DNA of 64,000 nt from Paraburkholderia sp. FT54 (GCF_031585635.1 NZ_CP134196.1:806001-870000); one strand, 5' to 3'. Positions 18,773 to 28,475 are shown, counted from the first letter of the stretch. Notes: generated by a model not told the origin, from the sequence alone. Numbers and translations are program-made.

Positions 18773-20161
18773 CTACGCCGACGGCCGGATGTTCTGGTTG
18801 TGACGGAACAGGTTGCGTGGATCGTAGCGGTTTTTTACAGCGACGAGCCGTTCGTAGTTCGGCCCGTACGCGTCGGCGACGCGGCCACCTTCTTCCTCCG
18901 TCATGAAGTTGACGTAGACGCTGCCCAGCGCGAACGGCGCCGCTGCAGCGAAAAATGCGCGGGCCCAGGCGACGCAGCGCTCGTCGTCGCGCGCATCGTC
19001 CCAGCGGCCATGCACGTTCATCGCGTACAGCGTGTCGCGGCTCGAATAGGCGGTGGCTTCGACCGGAACGCGTTGGGTCTGCGCGCCGATCTGCCCGAAG
19101 AAAATCTCGCATTGCGGCGATGGCAGGTTGTCGATCGCATTGAGCAGCGCGTCGATGAGGCCGTCCGGGATCTCGCCGAGATTGTGCGATTTCCAATAGT
19201 TGCGCGCGCCCGGCGCGAGCAGCGGATCGAACGCCTGTTGCCACATGGCATACGGCATCGGACCAAGATGTTCGCCGACCGGCGTTCCGAAGGCGCGCAC
19301 GAATTCCACCGCGGACGGGCCGCTTTCGACGGCGCCCGTGTAGCACATCGCGAAGACGATCACCGGCTTGCCGTGTACTTCCGGTGGCAGAAACGGCAAT
19401 GGCGGCGCGAGCCGCAGCACGGCCCACACGCTCAGTTCCTCCGGCGTGCCGGCGTTGGCCGCGCGGTACTTGAGCAGGGCGTCCCTCGCCTGCTCGATCG
19501 GCAGGACGACGAGACCGCCGTACACCAGCGGTCCGACCGGATGCAGGACGAACTCGAATCGCGTGACGACGCCGAAATTGCCGCCGCCTCCGCGGATGGC
19601 CCAGAACAGGTCCTCGTGCGAGTCGGCGCTCGCGTGGACCAGTTCGCCTTCAGCGGTGACGACGTCGGCTGACACCAGATTGTCCACGGTCATGCCATAT
19701 CTGCGGCTCAACCAGCCGAAGCCGCCGCCGAGCGTCAGGCCCGCGACACCGGTGGTCGAGTTGATGCCGAGCGGCGTGGCGAGCCCGAAGGCCTGGGCTT
19801 CATGATCGAAATCGCGCAGTGTTGCGCCCGGTTCGACATGCGCGCGACGCGCCGCGGAATCGATCCGCACCGATTTCATCGGCGACAGGTCGAGCACGAC
19901 CCCGTCGTCACACAATGCGCTGCCGCCGATGTTGTGGCCGCCGCCGCGAATCGCGAGCGGCAGCCCGTTGTCGCGCGCGAAGGCTACGCCGCGGCGCACG
20001 TCGGCTACGCCCGCGCAACGCAGGATGAGCGCGGGATGCCGGTCGATCATCGCGTTCCAGATGCTGCGTGCTTCATCGAAGCGCGCGTCGCCGGGCAGCA
20101 GAACCTGGCCTCGCATGACGGTTTTCAATTCGTCGACGGCGCTGCTGGACACATGGACCAT
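18773..20161 (-). CDS. FAD-binding oxidoreductase of the berberine-bridge (BBE) type
   Basis: 462 residues. The PCMH-type FAD domain contains LAIRGGGHNIGGSALCDDG, whose His is the usual covalent FAD attachment point, and TTGVAGLTLGGGFGWLSRRY. The C-terminus has the BBE element NYERLVAVKNRYDPRNLFR. Such enzymes oxidise sugars, alcohols or secondary metabolites with O2. There is no secretion signal, so it acts in the cytoplasm. It is followed on the same strand by an unrelated gap, and preceded (upstream on the minus strand) by a 9-bp inverted repeat that may be an operator. The substrate cannot be told. Confidence 0.88.
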   Translation of the reverse strand: MVHVSSSAVDELKTVMRGQVLLPGDARFDEARSIWNAMIDRHPALILRCAGVADVRRGVAFARDNGLPLAIRGGGHNIGGSALCDDGVVLDLSPMKSVRIDSAARRAHVEPGATLRDFDHEAQAFGLATPLGINSTTGVAGLTLGGGFGWLSRRYGMTVDNLVSADVVTAEGELVHASADSHEDLFWAIRGGGGNFGVVTRFEFVLHPVGPLVYGGLVVLPIEQARDALLKYRAANAGTPEELSVWAVLRLAPPLPFLPPEVHGKPVIVFAMCYTGAVESGPSAVEFVRAFGTPVGEHLGPMPYAMWQQAFDPLLAPGARNYWKSHNLGEIPDGLIDALLNAIDNLPSPQCEIFFGQIGAQTQRVPVEATAYSSRDTLYAMNVHGRWDDARDDERCVAWARAFFAAAAPFALGSVYVNFMTEEEGGRVADAYGPNYERLVAVKNRYDPRNLFRHNQNIRPSA

Positions 20162-20193
20162 GGCTCATCTCCTGTGATAGCGGAAGACATTCG

Positions 20194-20236
20194 CAGAACA
20201 CTATTCAGCTGACCAAAGCAAATCGGAAGTGTTCTG
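20194..20236 (-). promoter_or_regulatory. Inverted repeat upstream of the FAD oxidoreductase gene
   Basis: CAGAACACT (20194-20202) and AGTGTTCTG (20228-20236) are perfect complements, with centres 34 bases apart, about three helical turns, and 33 bases upstream of the ATG. This spacing suits a dimer-of-dimers or a looping regulator. Which factor binds is unknown. The remaining 275 bases up to the SDR stop hold no gene that I can support. Confidence 0.45.
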
Positions 20237-20511
20237 AAAGGTTGTTTTGCGTCCAGTAAAGGAGCCTCCCTCCTGAAGTCAAACAAGGTAAACCCGTGGT
20301 CTTTTACCGATTGCGCGCGAACGCTCGCGCGGCAAGCATCCGCGGGTCGTGCCGCTGGCGATAACTCAGCTCTGCGCCGCGGATGGTGGAAATGCTTCGG
20401 AAAAAGATACCGGCAGGAAGTTGGTTGTGTCGCGGCGTGGTGGGTGCGCAGCGACACTTCCCGGTTTGGTTCGCGCGAGCGTGTGGCGCGCGCGAGTGGT
20501 GAGCGACCCAC

Positions 20512-21273
20512 TTAGCCTTTGACGAGGCCGCCGTCGACGATCAGGTTCTGGCCGGTCACCGCCCGTGACCACGGCGACAGGAAGAACAGGACGGCGTCCG
20601 CGAACTCTGCGGGTGTCGTGACGCGGCGCACCGGCGTGGAGTTCGCGATCAGGTCGAAGACGAACTCTGGCGTGGCCGCGCTCGCGTCGGTGGTGCGCAG
20701 CAGTCCGCCCGATACCATGTTCACCGTGATGCCGTCCGGACCGAGGTCGTGGGCAGCGGTGCGCGTGAGCGACAACAGTGCCGCTTTGGCGGCCGTGTAG
20801 TCGTGATAGGGAACGACGGGGTTCTGAAACAGATTGGTGCCCACGTTGACGATGCGGCCGAACCCACGCGAACGCATGCCGGTAACGGCTGCCTGAATCG
20901 TGTTCAGCGCGCCCTTGAGCGAACCGTCGAGTTGCTGCTGGAAACGCGCCCAGTCGATGGAGTCGATTTTCGGGCGAGCGTCGCCGTCGAACTGGAAGTC
21001 GGCCAGCGCGTTGTTGACTACCGACACGATGGGTTGCCCGGTTTGTGCCCGCGCTTTTTCAAACAGGCGCGCGATGGCGTCCGTGTCCGTGACGTCCGCC
21101 TCAAGCGGCAGCACACGATCTCCGAATTCGTCTTTCAGTGCGAGCGCCGATGTTTCGCTTTTGCGGTAGTTCACGACCACGCTTGCGCCTTCGCGCACCA
21201 GCGCGCGCGTGATCGCCGCGCCGAGTCCGCGCGCGCCGCCCGTGACCAGCACCCATTGTTCGGATAGAAGCAT
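20512..21273 (-). CDS. Short-chain dehydrogenase/reductase (3-oxoacyl-ACP reductase-like)
   Basis: 253 residues, classical SDR. The Rossmann start is WVLVTGGARGLGAAITRALV (TGxxxGxG), the structural motif is VVNNAL, and the catalytic Tyr-Lys is in YHDYTAAKAALLSLTRTAAH; the expected Ser lies in the RIVNVGTNLFQ region, where the usual Ser is replaced by Gly-Thr. The end, SPWSRAVTGQNLIVDGGLVKG, is typical of FabG-like enzymes. Substrate unknown. It lies on the same strand as the FAD oxidase but 350 bases upstream of it, so joint transcription is possible but not evident. Confidence 0.88.
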   Translation of the reverse strand: MLLSEQWVLVTGGARGLGAAITRALVREGASVVVNYRKSETSALALKDEFGDRVLPLEADVTDTDAIARLFEKARAQTGQPIVSVVNNALADFQFDGDARPKIDSIDWARFQQQLDGSLKGALNTIQAAVTGMRSRGFGRIVNVGTNLFQNPVVPYHDYTAAKAALLSLTRTAAHDLGPDGITVNMVSGGLLRTTDASAATPEFVFDLIANSTPVRRVTTPAEFADAVLFFLSPWSRAVTGQNLIVDGGLVKG

Positions 21274-22077
21274 CTGTTTTCCTGGTGTCGATGAAGTTGC
21301 GAGGTTCGTATTGTCGCCGATTCAGGATTCGCGCTCGGTCCGTGCGATGGCGCATAGATCGCTAACGGATTCAAAAGGGAGTAGTGATGGGTTTGCGCGG
21401 CACTTCGAGTGCGGTACGAGACGCAAGTTCTATATGGCGACGAGGGGGGCGGCCGATCCGATGGTGGAACGCTTTTATTCGCTCGACTTTTTTGCCTTGC
21501 CGAGATGCTGAGGCGATTATGGCGCAGAGTAAATAGCCTGAGCTGCGCTGTCTGTGTGATTGCTCTCACTCCTGCCTTGGCAATCTCTTCTGCGTTCGTG
21601 TGCACACGTATATGAAGTATTCGAGCGCATCGGCTTGATTCATCTGATGAAGCGCATCAAGGGATTTGTAAATTTAATAATTAGGAATGCGTATATAACG
21701 AGGTGAGATTCAACCTCGTTATAAAAGCACTATTTGACGATCTCTCGCAGTTCAGACACGCAATTAATCGTAAACGGTGCAGCGATGTTGCATTGCGTGG
21801 GCTAGCGCACGGTCGCTGAATGGCACTCCGCATAACTTCAACGTCCATCAGGCCCAGCTGTGCCGTTTTCAAGAATATGTTCGCGCACAGCCAGTCGTTT
21901 CTCTCGAATCACGTTGAATCGGACCGGGGTTTTCCGCCGAGAGATGCCGGACGTCATGCGGTTTTAGCGTGACGTTAGGCGATGACGGCTGGGCGTTGAA
22001 GTTTCATTTTTAACGGTGAACAGAGATTCACTTGTTATCAGGGCCGGTCGCTCAAGGCATATAGTTAGGAGAATGAA
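21274..22077. other. 800-base gene-free region before the repeat protein
   Basis: Only short, unconvincing open frames occur. The part 21600-21730 is markedly AT-rich for this genome. The region must carry the promoters of the SDR (minus) and of the GHGDGG repeat gene (plus). The only clear structure is the inverted repeat at 21694-21723. Confidence 0.5.
21694..21723. repeat. Perfect 11-bp inverted repeat in AT-rich intergenic DNA
   Basis: TATAACGAGGT (21694-21704) and ACCTCGTTATA (21713-21723) flank an 8-base loop. No T-run follows on either strand, so it is not a standard terminator; an operator or a cruciform/attachment-like site are the alternatives. Confidence 0.55.
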
Positions 22078-24483
22078 ATGAAAAAACAGAACGGGGACGC
22101 GCTGGCGCTGGGGACGCGCCGGGCGGTATTCGCAGTTGCTGTGAGTCTGTACGCGGCGATGGCGGGTGCGCAAACGAATCCGGCGGCGTCCGCCTCGCCG
22201 TCGGTCAGTGCGAACAAGATGATGATGGCGCAGGCGCTGCCGATCGATTGCCCGATGTTCGACACGCTTGGCTGCAAGCGGGAAACCAGTGACCTCGTGA
22301 TACGTGGTGGAACTGGAATCGCCGCGGCGGCGGGGGGGGCGGTATCCGCTGCGGGCTCGCAAAGCGGCGGCAACGGAACTTCGTCGGCAGGAGCGGCGGC
22401 CGCGGGCAATGGCGGCGGGAATGGTGTTAGCGGCGGAAGCGGGGCGAGTGGCGGGAACGGCGGGACTAGTTCCAACTCGTCGGGGCTGGGTGCCGGGAGT
22501 ACGGGTAGCGGCAATGGCGGCGGTGGTAAGGGAGGAACGGGCTCGGGCGGTGGTGGGACTGGCGGTGGTGGGGCTGGCGATGGTGGGGCTGGCGGTGGTG
22601 GGGCTGGCGGTGGTGGGGCTGGCGGTGGTGGAACTGGCAGTGGCGGGACGGGTAGCGGCGGAACCGGCACAGGCGGCGACGGCGGTAACGGTGGCGGCAC
22701 CGGCGGGGATGGCAGTAACAGTGGCGGCGACGGTGGGCATGGCGATGGTGGCCATCATGGAGACGGTGGCCATGGTGACGGTGGTCACGGCGATGGCGGC
22801 CATGGAGATGGCGGCCATGGAGATGGTGGCCATGGTGATGGTGGCCATGGTGACGGTGGTCACGGCGATGGCGGCCATGGAGATGGTGGCCATGGTGATG
22901 GTGGCCATGGTGACGGTGGTCACGGCGATGGCGGCCATGGAGATGGTGGCCATGGAGATGGTGGCCATGGAGATGGTGGCCATGGTGACGGTGGTCACGG
23001 CGATGGCGGCCATGGAGATGGGGGTCACGGTGACAGCGGCCACGGTGATGGTGGCCACGGCGCTAGCGGTCATGGCGATGGCGGCCACGGTGATGGTGGC
23101 CATGGCGACGGCGGCCACGGCGATGGCGGCCATGGTGACGGTGGTCAGGGCGATGGCGGCCATGGAGATGGGGGTCACGGTGACAGCGGCCACAGTGATG
23201 GTGGCCATGGCGCTAGCGGTCATGGCGATGGCGGCCACGGTGATGGTGGCCATGGCGATGGCGGCCACGGTGATGGTGGCCATGGCGATGGCGGCCACGG
23301 TGATGGTGGCCATGGCGATGGCGGCCACGGTGATGGTGGCCATGGCGACGGCGGCCACGGCGATGGCGGCCATGGTGACGGTGGTCACGGCGATGGCGGC
23401 CATGGAGATGGGGGTCACGGTGACAGCGGCCACGGTGATGGTGGCCATGGCGCTAGCGGCCATGGCGCTAGCGGTCATGGCGATGGCGGCCACGGTGATG
23501 GTGGCCACGGTGATGGTGGTCACGGCAATGGCGGCCATGGAGATGGGGGTCACGGTGACAGCGGCCACGGTGATGGTGGCCACGGTGATGCTGGCCACGG
23601 TGATGGTGGCCACGGCGATGGTGGCCACGGCGATGGCGGCCATGGAGATGGCGGCCATGGAGATGGGGGTCACGGTGACAGCGGTCATGGCGACGGCGGC
23701 CACGGCGCTAGCGGTCATGGCGATGGTGGCCGCGGTGATGGTGGTCACGGAGATGGCGGCCACGGAGATGGCGGCCATGGTGACGGTGGCCATGGTGACG
23801 GTGGCCATGGAGATGGCGGTCACGGTGACAGCGGTCATGGTGACGGCCACGGCGCTAGCGGTCATGGCGATGGTGGCCACGGTGATGGTGGCCATGGTGA
23901 CGGTGGCCATGGAGATGGCGGTCACGGTGACAGCGGTCATGGTGACGGCGGCCACGGCGCTAGCGGTCATGGCGATGGCGGCCACGGCGATGGCGGCCAT
24001 GGTGACGGTGGTCACGGCGATGGCGGCCATGGAGATGGGGGTCACGGCGATGGCGGACACGGCGCTGGCGGACATGGCGATGGCGGTCACGGCGATGGTG
24101 GCCATGGAGACGGGGGTCACGGTGACAGCGGTCATGGCGACGGCGGCCACGGCGCTAGCGGTCACGGCGATGGTGGCCATGGCCCGGGCGGCCCGGGCCA
24201 CGGTGGCTCCGGCAACGGCGGCAAGGGCGGCAACGGACCTGGCGCAGGTGGCCCTGGGAACGGTGGCGACGGCGGTAAAGGCGGAAACGGCCCAGGCGCA
24301 GGCAACGGAGGCCAAGGCCACGGCGGCGGCTTCGGTGGCGGCTTCGGCTCAGGCCACGGCGGCGGCTTCGGCTCAGGCCATGGCGGTGGCTTCGGCGGTG
24401 GCTTTGGCGGCGGCTTCGGCTCGGGGCACGGCGGCGGCCACGGCGGCGGAGGCCACGGCGGCGGCAACGGCGGCAGCCACTAA
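22078..24483 (+). CDS. Secreted glycine/histidine/aspartate-rich hexapeptide-repeat protein
   Basis: 801 residues. The N-terminus is a signal peptide (hydrophobic 17-30, cut near AMAGA-Q). A short unique region with two Cys (58 and 66, in DCPMFDTLGCKRE) leads into a Gly/Ser stretch, then from about residue 220 to 700 about 80 hexapeptides GHGDGG, with variants GHGDSG and GHGASG recurring in a higher-order unit about eight times. The last 100 residues are Gly-rich with FGGGFGSGHGG repeats. It resembles structural Gly-rich extracellular proteins; dense His/Asp could bind divalent metals. AGGAGA precedes the ATG at 22078. Two other long open frames over the same DNA (one each strand) are by-products of an 18-base repeat without stops. 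Function not recognised. Confidence 0.75.
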   Translation: MKKQNGDALALGTRRAVFAVAVSLYAAMAGAQTNPAASASPSVSANKMMMAQALPIDCPMFDTLGCKRETSDLVIRGGTGIAAAAGGAVSAAGSQSGGNGTSSAGAAAAGNGGGNGVSGGSGASGGNGGTSSNSSGLGAGSTGSGNGGGGKGGTGSGGGGTGGGGAGDGGAGGGGAGGGGAGGGGTGSGGTGSGGTGTGGDGGNGGGTGGDGSNSGGDGGHGDGGHHGDGGHGDGGHGDGGHGDGGHGDGGHGDGGHGDGGHGDGGHGDGGHGDGGHGDGGHGDGGHGDGGHGDGGHGDGGHGDGGHGDGGHGDGGHGDSGHGDGGHGASGHGDGGHGDGGHGDGGHGDGGHGDGGQGDGGHGDGGHGDSGHSDGGHGASGHGDGGHGDGGHGDGGHGDGGHGDGGHGDGGHGDGGHGDGGHGDGGHGDGGHGDGGHGDGGHGDGGHGDSGHGDGGHGASGHGASGHGDGGHGDGGHGDGGHGNGGHGDGGHGDSGHGDGGHGDAGHGDGGHGDGGHGDGGHGDGGHGDGGHGDSGHGDGGHGASGHGDGGRGDGGHGDGGHGDGGHGDGGHGDGGHGDGGHGDSGHGDGHGASGHGDGGHGDGGHGDGGHGDGGHGDSGHGDGGHGASGHGDGGHGDGGHGDGGHGDGGHGDGGHGDGGHGAGGHGDGGHGDGGHGDGGHGDSGHGDGGHGASGHGDGGHGPGGPGHGGSGNGGKGGNGPGAGGPGNGGDGGKGGNGPGAGNGGQGHGGGFGGGFGSGHGGGFGSGHGGGFGGGFGGGFGSGHGGGHGGGGHGGGNGGSH
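22738..24180 (+). repeat. 18-bp tandem repeat array (about 80 units) inside the secreted protein gene
   Basis: The unit is close to GGCCATGGTGATGGTGGC, coding Gly-His-Gly-Asp-Gly-Gly. Third positions vary freely (GAT/GAC, CAT/CAC, GGT/GGC) while residues stay constant, so selection is on the protein. One unit near 23840-23850 has lost a codon in frame. Larger blocks containing one GDS and one GAS unit repeat about eight times, which points to block duplication. Confidence 0.9.
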
Positions 24484-24484
24484 C

Positions 24485-24577
24485 GGAGCGAAGCTCCCTC
24501 ATCGGAAGGAGGCCGGGAGACCGGCCTCCCTACCGATGCCAAACGGAGCGAGCGAACGACCACCGTCCGCTCGCTCC
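24485..24577 (+). terminator. Three consecutive RNA hairpins after the repeat gene
   Basis: GGAGC-GAA-GCTCC (24485-24497); then ATCGG/CCGAT enclosing GGAGGCCGG-GAGA-CCGGCCTCC (24501-24537, a GNRA-type loop); then GGAGCGAGCG/CGCTCGCTCC (24545-24577). None has a U-tract. They may protect the mRNA 3' end or assist termination between the two convergent genes. Confidence 0.55.
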
Positions 24578-24629
24578 CACCATCGACCTCCACGAGCTGC
24601 CCGCTCAAAAAACCAGAACGGGTCCCTTA

Positions 24630-25289
24630 TCACACCACCTCGATCACCCTCTCCTGCACCACCAGAAAAACCTTCTCCCCAGCCACGCGACCATCCTCGC
24701 GCGCGCCTCCAGTAAAACTCCCAAACGCAGGCAACACGCCGCACGCCATCCCAAACCGGAAACACGGAGCCCGTACCGAATCGTTGCGCGTCGCAATCCG
24801 ATATACCGGATGCACATGCCCCGCGAGCGCATACGCCCCCTCGACCTTTTGCGGGTGATGACACAATGCCCACGGGCCGAGACGCCAAGGCTCCTGCACA
24901 TACTCGATGTCGAGCGTCGCCGGCAGCGCGCCCGCATGCCGGTCGTGATTGCCTTCGACCAGCACCACCCGCAGCCCCGCATGCCGCGCGCGCCAGACAT
25001 GCAGTGCGTCGAGTATCTCCCTGGCATGCGCCTCGCGCGCATGCAGCAGATCGCCGAGAAACACCAGCATGGCCGGTTCAAACTCGGCGATCAGAATATC
25101 CAGGCGCATCAGGTTATCGGTGGTCGAACCGATCGGCACCGGAACGCCGCGTGCGCGAAACACCGCGTCCTTGCCGAAATGCGCATCGGCGACGAACAGA
25201 CAACGCAGCGCCGGATCGAACATCGCACGCAAGCTCGACAGCACGAGAGGCTGCCCGGCGATCTCCACCGGCAACGAAGCCGGCTTCAT
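24630..25289 (-). CDS. pdeM: Ligase-associated DNA damage response endonuclease PdeM
   Basis: 219 residues, calcineurin-like metallophosphoesterase. Metal motifs in order: [32 protein letters not shown] and AGHVHPVY. The family acts as a Mn-dependent nuclease in a DNA repair cassette together with a DEXH helicase, an ATP-dependent DNA ligase and an MBL-fold exonuclease. Here only the helicase is adjacent; it overlaps this gene by four bases (ATGA, 25286-25289), so the two are coupled. No ligase or exonuclease gene is in the window. Confidence 0.9.
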   Translation of the reverse strand: MKPASLPVEIAGQPLVLSSLRAMFDPALRCLFVADAHFGKDAVFRARGVPVPIGSTTDNLMRLDILIAEFEPAMLVFLGDLLHAREAHAREILDALHVWRARHAGLRVVLVEGNHDRHAGALPATLDIEYVQEPWRLGPWALCHHPQKVEGAYALAGHVHPVYRIATRNDSVRAPCFRFGMACGVLPAFGSFTGGAREDGRVAGEKVFLVVQERVIEVV

Positions 25290-27928
25290 GTGCGGGCCGC
25301 CTTCTCGAGTTCGGCGAGCATCCTTTCGACGCGGTCCGCGAGCTTCTCAGTACTGACCTTTTCCCGCAGGCGTCCGACGATCAACGGAAACGCAAATGGC
25401 GTCGGCTTCTTCGGTCGCGTGACGACCAGGCGGCTCGCGTTCATGCGTTCGAGCGCAATGCGAATGCGCCGGGCGTCGAGTTCCTGCAGCAGTACTTCGT
25501 CGTCGGCCTGGTTGAGCAGCAGATTGCCGCGGTCGTGATTGCGAAAGATTTCGTAGAAGAGGCCGCTCGACGCCTGCAATTGCCGCGCGCTTTTCTGCTG
25601 CCCGGGGTGCCCCTGGAATACCAGTCCCGATACGCGCGCAATCTCGCGAAAGCGCCGCATCGAGAGTTCCGAAGAATTGAGACTGGCGAGAATGTCGTGA
25701 TCCAGTTCTTCGGACGAGAACAACCCACTTTCGAGTTGCGCAGCCCAGTCGAATGGCTGCGCGGACAACAACTCGAAGCCGTAGTCGTTCATGGAAATGG
25801 AAAAAGTGCCGGGCTTTTCGCGTGCGACGCGCCATGCGAGTAACGCACCCAAACCAATATGCGCCGTACGCCCCGCAAACGGATAGCAAAAGAAATGGTG
25901 TCCTTCGCGCGATTTCACCAACTCCACCACCAGCACGCCCGGCTCAGGCAAGGCCGACCATTTCTGCTGCAATTCCAGCAGCGGCCGCACGGCCCGCATT
26001 TCGGGTTCGTCGTAGATGCCGCCGGCGGCGCGCGCGAGCATCGTCAGCGTGGCGTCGGCGAGTTCGGAGGAAAGCGGCATGCGGCTGCCCGCCCATTGCG
26101 GCATGGCTCCACGCGATGACGTCGCGCGCCGTACCCACGCGGTCATATCCTGCACGCGGATCAATTCGAGCGCACGTCCGCCGAAAGTAAAAATATCGCC
26201 GGGTTTCAGCCGCGAAATAAACGATTCCTCGATCGCGCCGATCCGTCCTCCCGACAGATAAGCGACATTCAACGTACCGTTCGCGACGATCGTGCCGATG
26301 TTGTTGCGATGCCTTCGCACCAGATCCTCGCGCGGCACGCGGTACAGCCCGTCGCTTTCGCGCACCACGCGATGGTAGTCAGGATAGGCGCGCAACGCCG
26401 TGCCGCCTCCTTCGACGAAGCCGAGCGCCCAGTCGAACTCCGCCTGCGTCAGTCGCCGGTAGGCATAGGTGCTGCGAATTTCGCCGTACAGTTCACGCGC
26501 GTCGAAACCGCCGCCGATCGCCACCGTGACGAGATGCTGCACCAGCACGTCGAACGGTTTCTCAGGCGTTTCGCGGCCTTCTATCTGACGCTTCTCGACG
26601 GCCTCGCGCGCGGCGGCGGCTTCGACCAGTTCGAGCGCGTGCGTCGGCACGATCGTGACGCGCGACGGCCGCCCCGGCGCGTGACCCGAACGGCCCGCGC
26701 GCTGCATCAATCGCGCGACGCCCTTGGGCGAGCCGATCTGAAACACGCGCTCCACCGGCAGGAAATCGACGCCCAGATCGAGGCTCGATGTACACACAAC
26801 CACTTTCAGCAAGCCGCTCTTGAGGCCACGCTCGACCCATTCGCGCACTTCCTGATCGAGCGAGCCGTGATGCAGCGCGATCAGCCCTGCCCATTCGGGC
26901 CGCGCTTCGAGCAGCGCCTGATACCAGACCTCGCATTGCGAGCGTGTGTTGGTAAACACGAGCGAAGTCTGGGCTTCGCCGATCGCTTCGGCCACGGCGC
27001 CGACCTGGCGCATGCCCACATGGCCGCCCCACGGAAACCGCTCGATGGTCTCGGGAATCACCGTATCCACGATCAGTGCTTTAGGCAGCGCGCCATGCAC
27101 GCTCACGCGTGGTGTCTTCACGGGCGCGAGCAGAACATCGGCGGCGAAGGGCAGATTGCCGAGCGTCGCCGACAATCCCCACACCTGCAATTCAGGCCGC
27201 CAATGTGCGAGACGCGCGAGCGCGAGTTGCGTCTGCGTGCCGCGCTTGTTGCCGAGCAACTCATGCCATTCGTCGACGATCGCCAGCCGCACGTGCGCCA
27301 GCACGTCGCGAGCATCAGGGCGGGTCAGGATAAGCGATAGGCTTTCGGGCGTCGTGATCAGCGCCGACGGCATGCGCCGGTTCTGCCGCGCGCGTTCCGC
27401 GGACGACGTATCGCCGGTGCGCAACCCGACGCTCCACGGCGCGGCGAGTTCCGTCGCCGAACTTTGCAAGGCGCGCGCGGTGTCCGCGGCGAGCGCGCGC
27501 ATCGGCGTGATCCATAGCACGGTGAGCGGCTCGGGCTGCGTGCGGGGCGCGCGGCCGCGGGTAGTTGGCGTAGCGGCGAAGGCGGCCAGCGCGCCGAACC
27601 AGACGGCCCAGGTTTTCCCCGCGCCGGTCGTGGCGTGCAGCAAACCGCTCGCGCCGCGGCCGATTTCCTGCCAGACCTCGCGTTGAAATTCGAATGGCTG
27701 CCAACGGCGCGCGTCGAACCACTCGGCGAGTTTCATGGCAAAGGGACGCCGTGCCGCGGTTTCGTCGATGGAAAAAGGCTGCGGCTCGAACGCCGGCTCG
27801 CGCGCGTCGAGCCGCGCCTGCTGCTCGCGGCTGCGTGGAATGCGCCGCGGCCGGGGCGCGCGACGCGGCGCCGGCTGAGCAGAAGACGCCGGGGTCGTGG
27901 TCTCGTCGGAATCAGCCGGCTCGGTCAT
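25286..27928 (-). CDS. Ligase-associated DNA damage response DEXH-box helicase (Lhr-type)
   Basis: 880 residues. SF2 helicase motifs: Walker A in [15 protein letters not shown] (motif I), [11 protein letters not shown] (Ia), [12 protein letters not shown] (motif II is DEWH, the DEXH form), GLSATLGN (III), [12 protein letters not shown] (IV) and [15 protein letters not shown] (VI). The C-terminal half has the Lhr-core winged-helix and beta-barrel domains. The N-terminal 60 residues are a basic, proline-rich extension ([13 protein letters not shown]). Lhr proteins translocate 3'-5' on single-stranded DNA and unwind RNA:DNA hybrids. It is the first gene of the pair with PdeM. The gene is complete. 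Confidence 0.92.
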   Translation of the reverse strand: MTEPADSDETTTPASSAQPAPRRAPRPRRIPRSREQQARLDAREPAFEPQPFSIDETAARRPFAMKLAEWFDARRWQPFEFQREVWQEIGRGASGLLHATTGAGKTWAVWFGALAAFAATPTTRGRAPRTQPEPLTVLWITPMRALAADTARALQSSATELAAPWSVGLRTGDTSSAERARQNRRMPSALITTPESLSLILTRPDARDVLAHVRLAIVDEWHELLGNKRGTQTQLALARLAHWRPELQVWGLSATLGNLPFAADVLLAPVKTPRVSVHGALPKALIVDTVIPETIERFPWGGHVGMRQVGAVAEAIGEAQTSLVFTNTRSQCEVWYQALLEARPEWAGLIALHHGSLDQEVREWVERGLKSGLLKVVVCTSSLDLGVDFLPVERVFQIGSPKGVARLMQRAGRSGHAPGRPSRVTIVPTHALELVEAAAAREAVEKRQIEGRETPEKPFDVLVQHLVTVAIGGGFDARELYGEIRSTYAYRRLTQAEFDWALGFVEGGGTALRAYPDYHRVVRESDGLYRVPREDLVRRHRNNIGTIVANGTLNVAYLSGGRIGAIEESFISRLKPGDIFTFGGRALELIRVQDMTAWVRRATSSRGAMPQWAGSRMPLSSELADATLTMLARAAGGIYDEPEMRAVRPLLELQQKWSALPEPGVLVVELVKSREGHHFFCYPFAGRTAHIGLGALLAWRVAREKPGTFSISMNDYGFELLSAQPFDWAAQLESGLFSSEELDHDILASLNSSELSMRRFREIARVSGLVFQGHPGQQKSARQLQASSGLFYEIFRNHDRGNLLLNQADDEVLLQELDARRIRIALERMNASRLVVTRPKKPTPFAFPLIVGRLREKVSTEKLADRVERMLAELEKAART

Positions 27929-28146
27929 CGAAGGCGCTCTTTAGCATCGGATTCGCGTGACGGCGAAAAACTCGAAGGAGGGGATCTTCTATGTGGACCG
28001 CTAAACCGTACAGGTGGTTCACCACGCATCTTCGCACTTACACACGGCGTGCCGCTCGTGTTTAAATGCCGAGGCTTCGGCCGCCTATATTCGGGGTTAA
28101 ACGTAGGCGGGCGCATCGCAATGGTTCATTCATCACGGAGCGCGCG

Positions 28147-28416
28147 TTGAATCACACACAAGCATTGCTGCCGCAAACCTCATTGCGAATCGCGGCTGCG
28201 CAAGCTCAACCGGTGTCCGGTGATGTCACGGCCAACATCGCCTGAACGGTCGAATTGACCGCTCTCACCGCCGACCTCGGCGCAAAACTGGTGGTTTTTC
28301 CCGAGAAATTCCTGAGCGGCTACGAACCCGACCTGATCGCCGGCAACACCGCGAAATACGCGTTCGATGCAAACGACGCGCGCCTCGAGCCGATTCGGGA
28401 CATCTGCCGGCAACGC
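28147..28416 (+). pseudogene. Nitrilase/carbon-nitrogen hydrolase remnant
   Basis: Read from the TTG at 28147, the frame gives LRIAAAQAQPVSGDVTANIA, then an in-frame TGA at 28243-28245, then LGAKLVVFPEKFLSGYEPDL and RLEPIRDICRQRAG. These are the N-terminal strands and the catalytic Glu region (FPE) of a nitrilase-family amidohydrolase. Homology stops about 60 bases before the FKBP gene; the catalytic Lys and Cys regions are missing. It is both interrupted and truncated, hence a pseudogene. The 218 bases before it (27929-28146) show no gene and should hold the helicase promoter. Confidence 0.8.
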
Positions 28417-28475
28417 GCCGGTGCGCCACATGCGATCCGTTACAATGAGGCGCACTACCCACCTGGAGACTCGCT

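Noticed and set aside
22738..24180. CRISPR array
   Set aside because: Units are 18 bp, contiguous, in frame and without unique spacers.
22738..24180. RTX calcium-binding repeats
   Set aside because: The unit is a hexapeptide GHGDGG, not the nonapeptide GGxGxDxUx, and no type I secretion genes are near.
21964..24321. 785-codon open frame on the minus strand over the repeat gene
   Set aside because: It is the antisense of an 18-base repeat that has no stop in several frames; it has no signal, no start context and reads as monotonous Ala/Thr/Met.
22304..24715. 803-codon open frame in another plus frame of the repeat gene
   Set aside because: Same cause; it starts inside the signal-bearing gene, has no ribosome site, and runs over the downstream hairpins.
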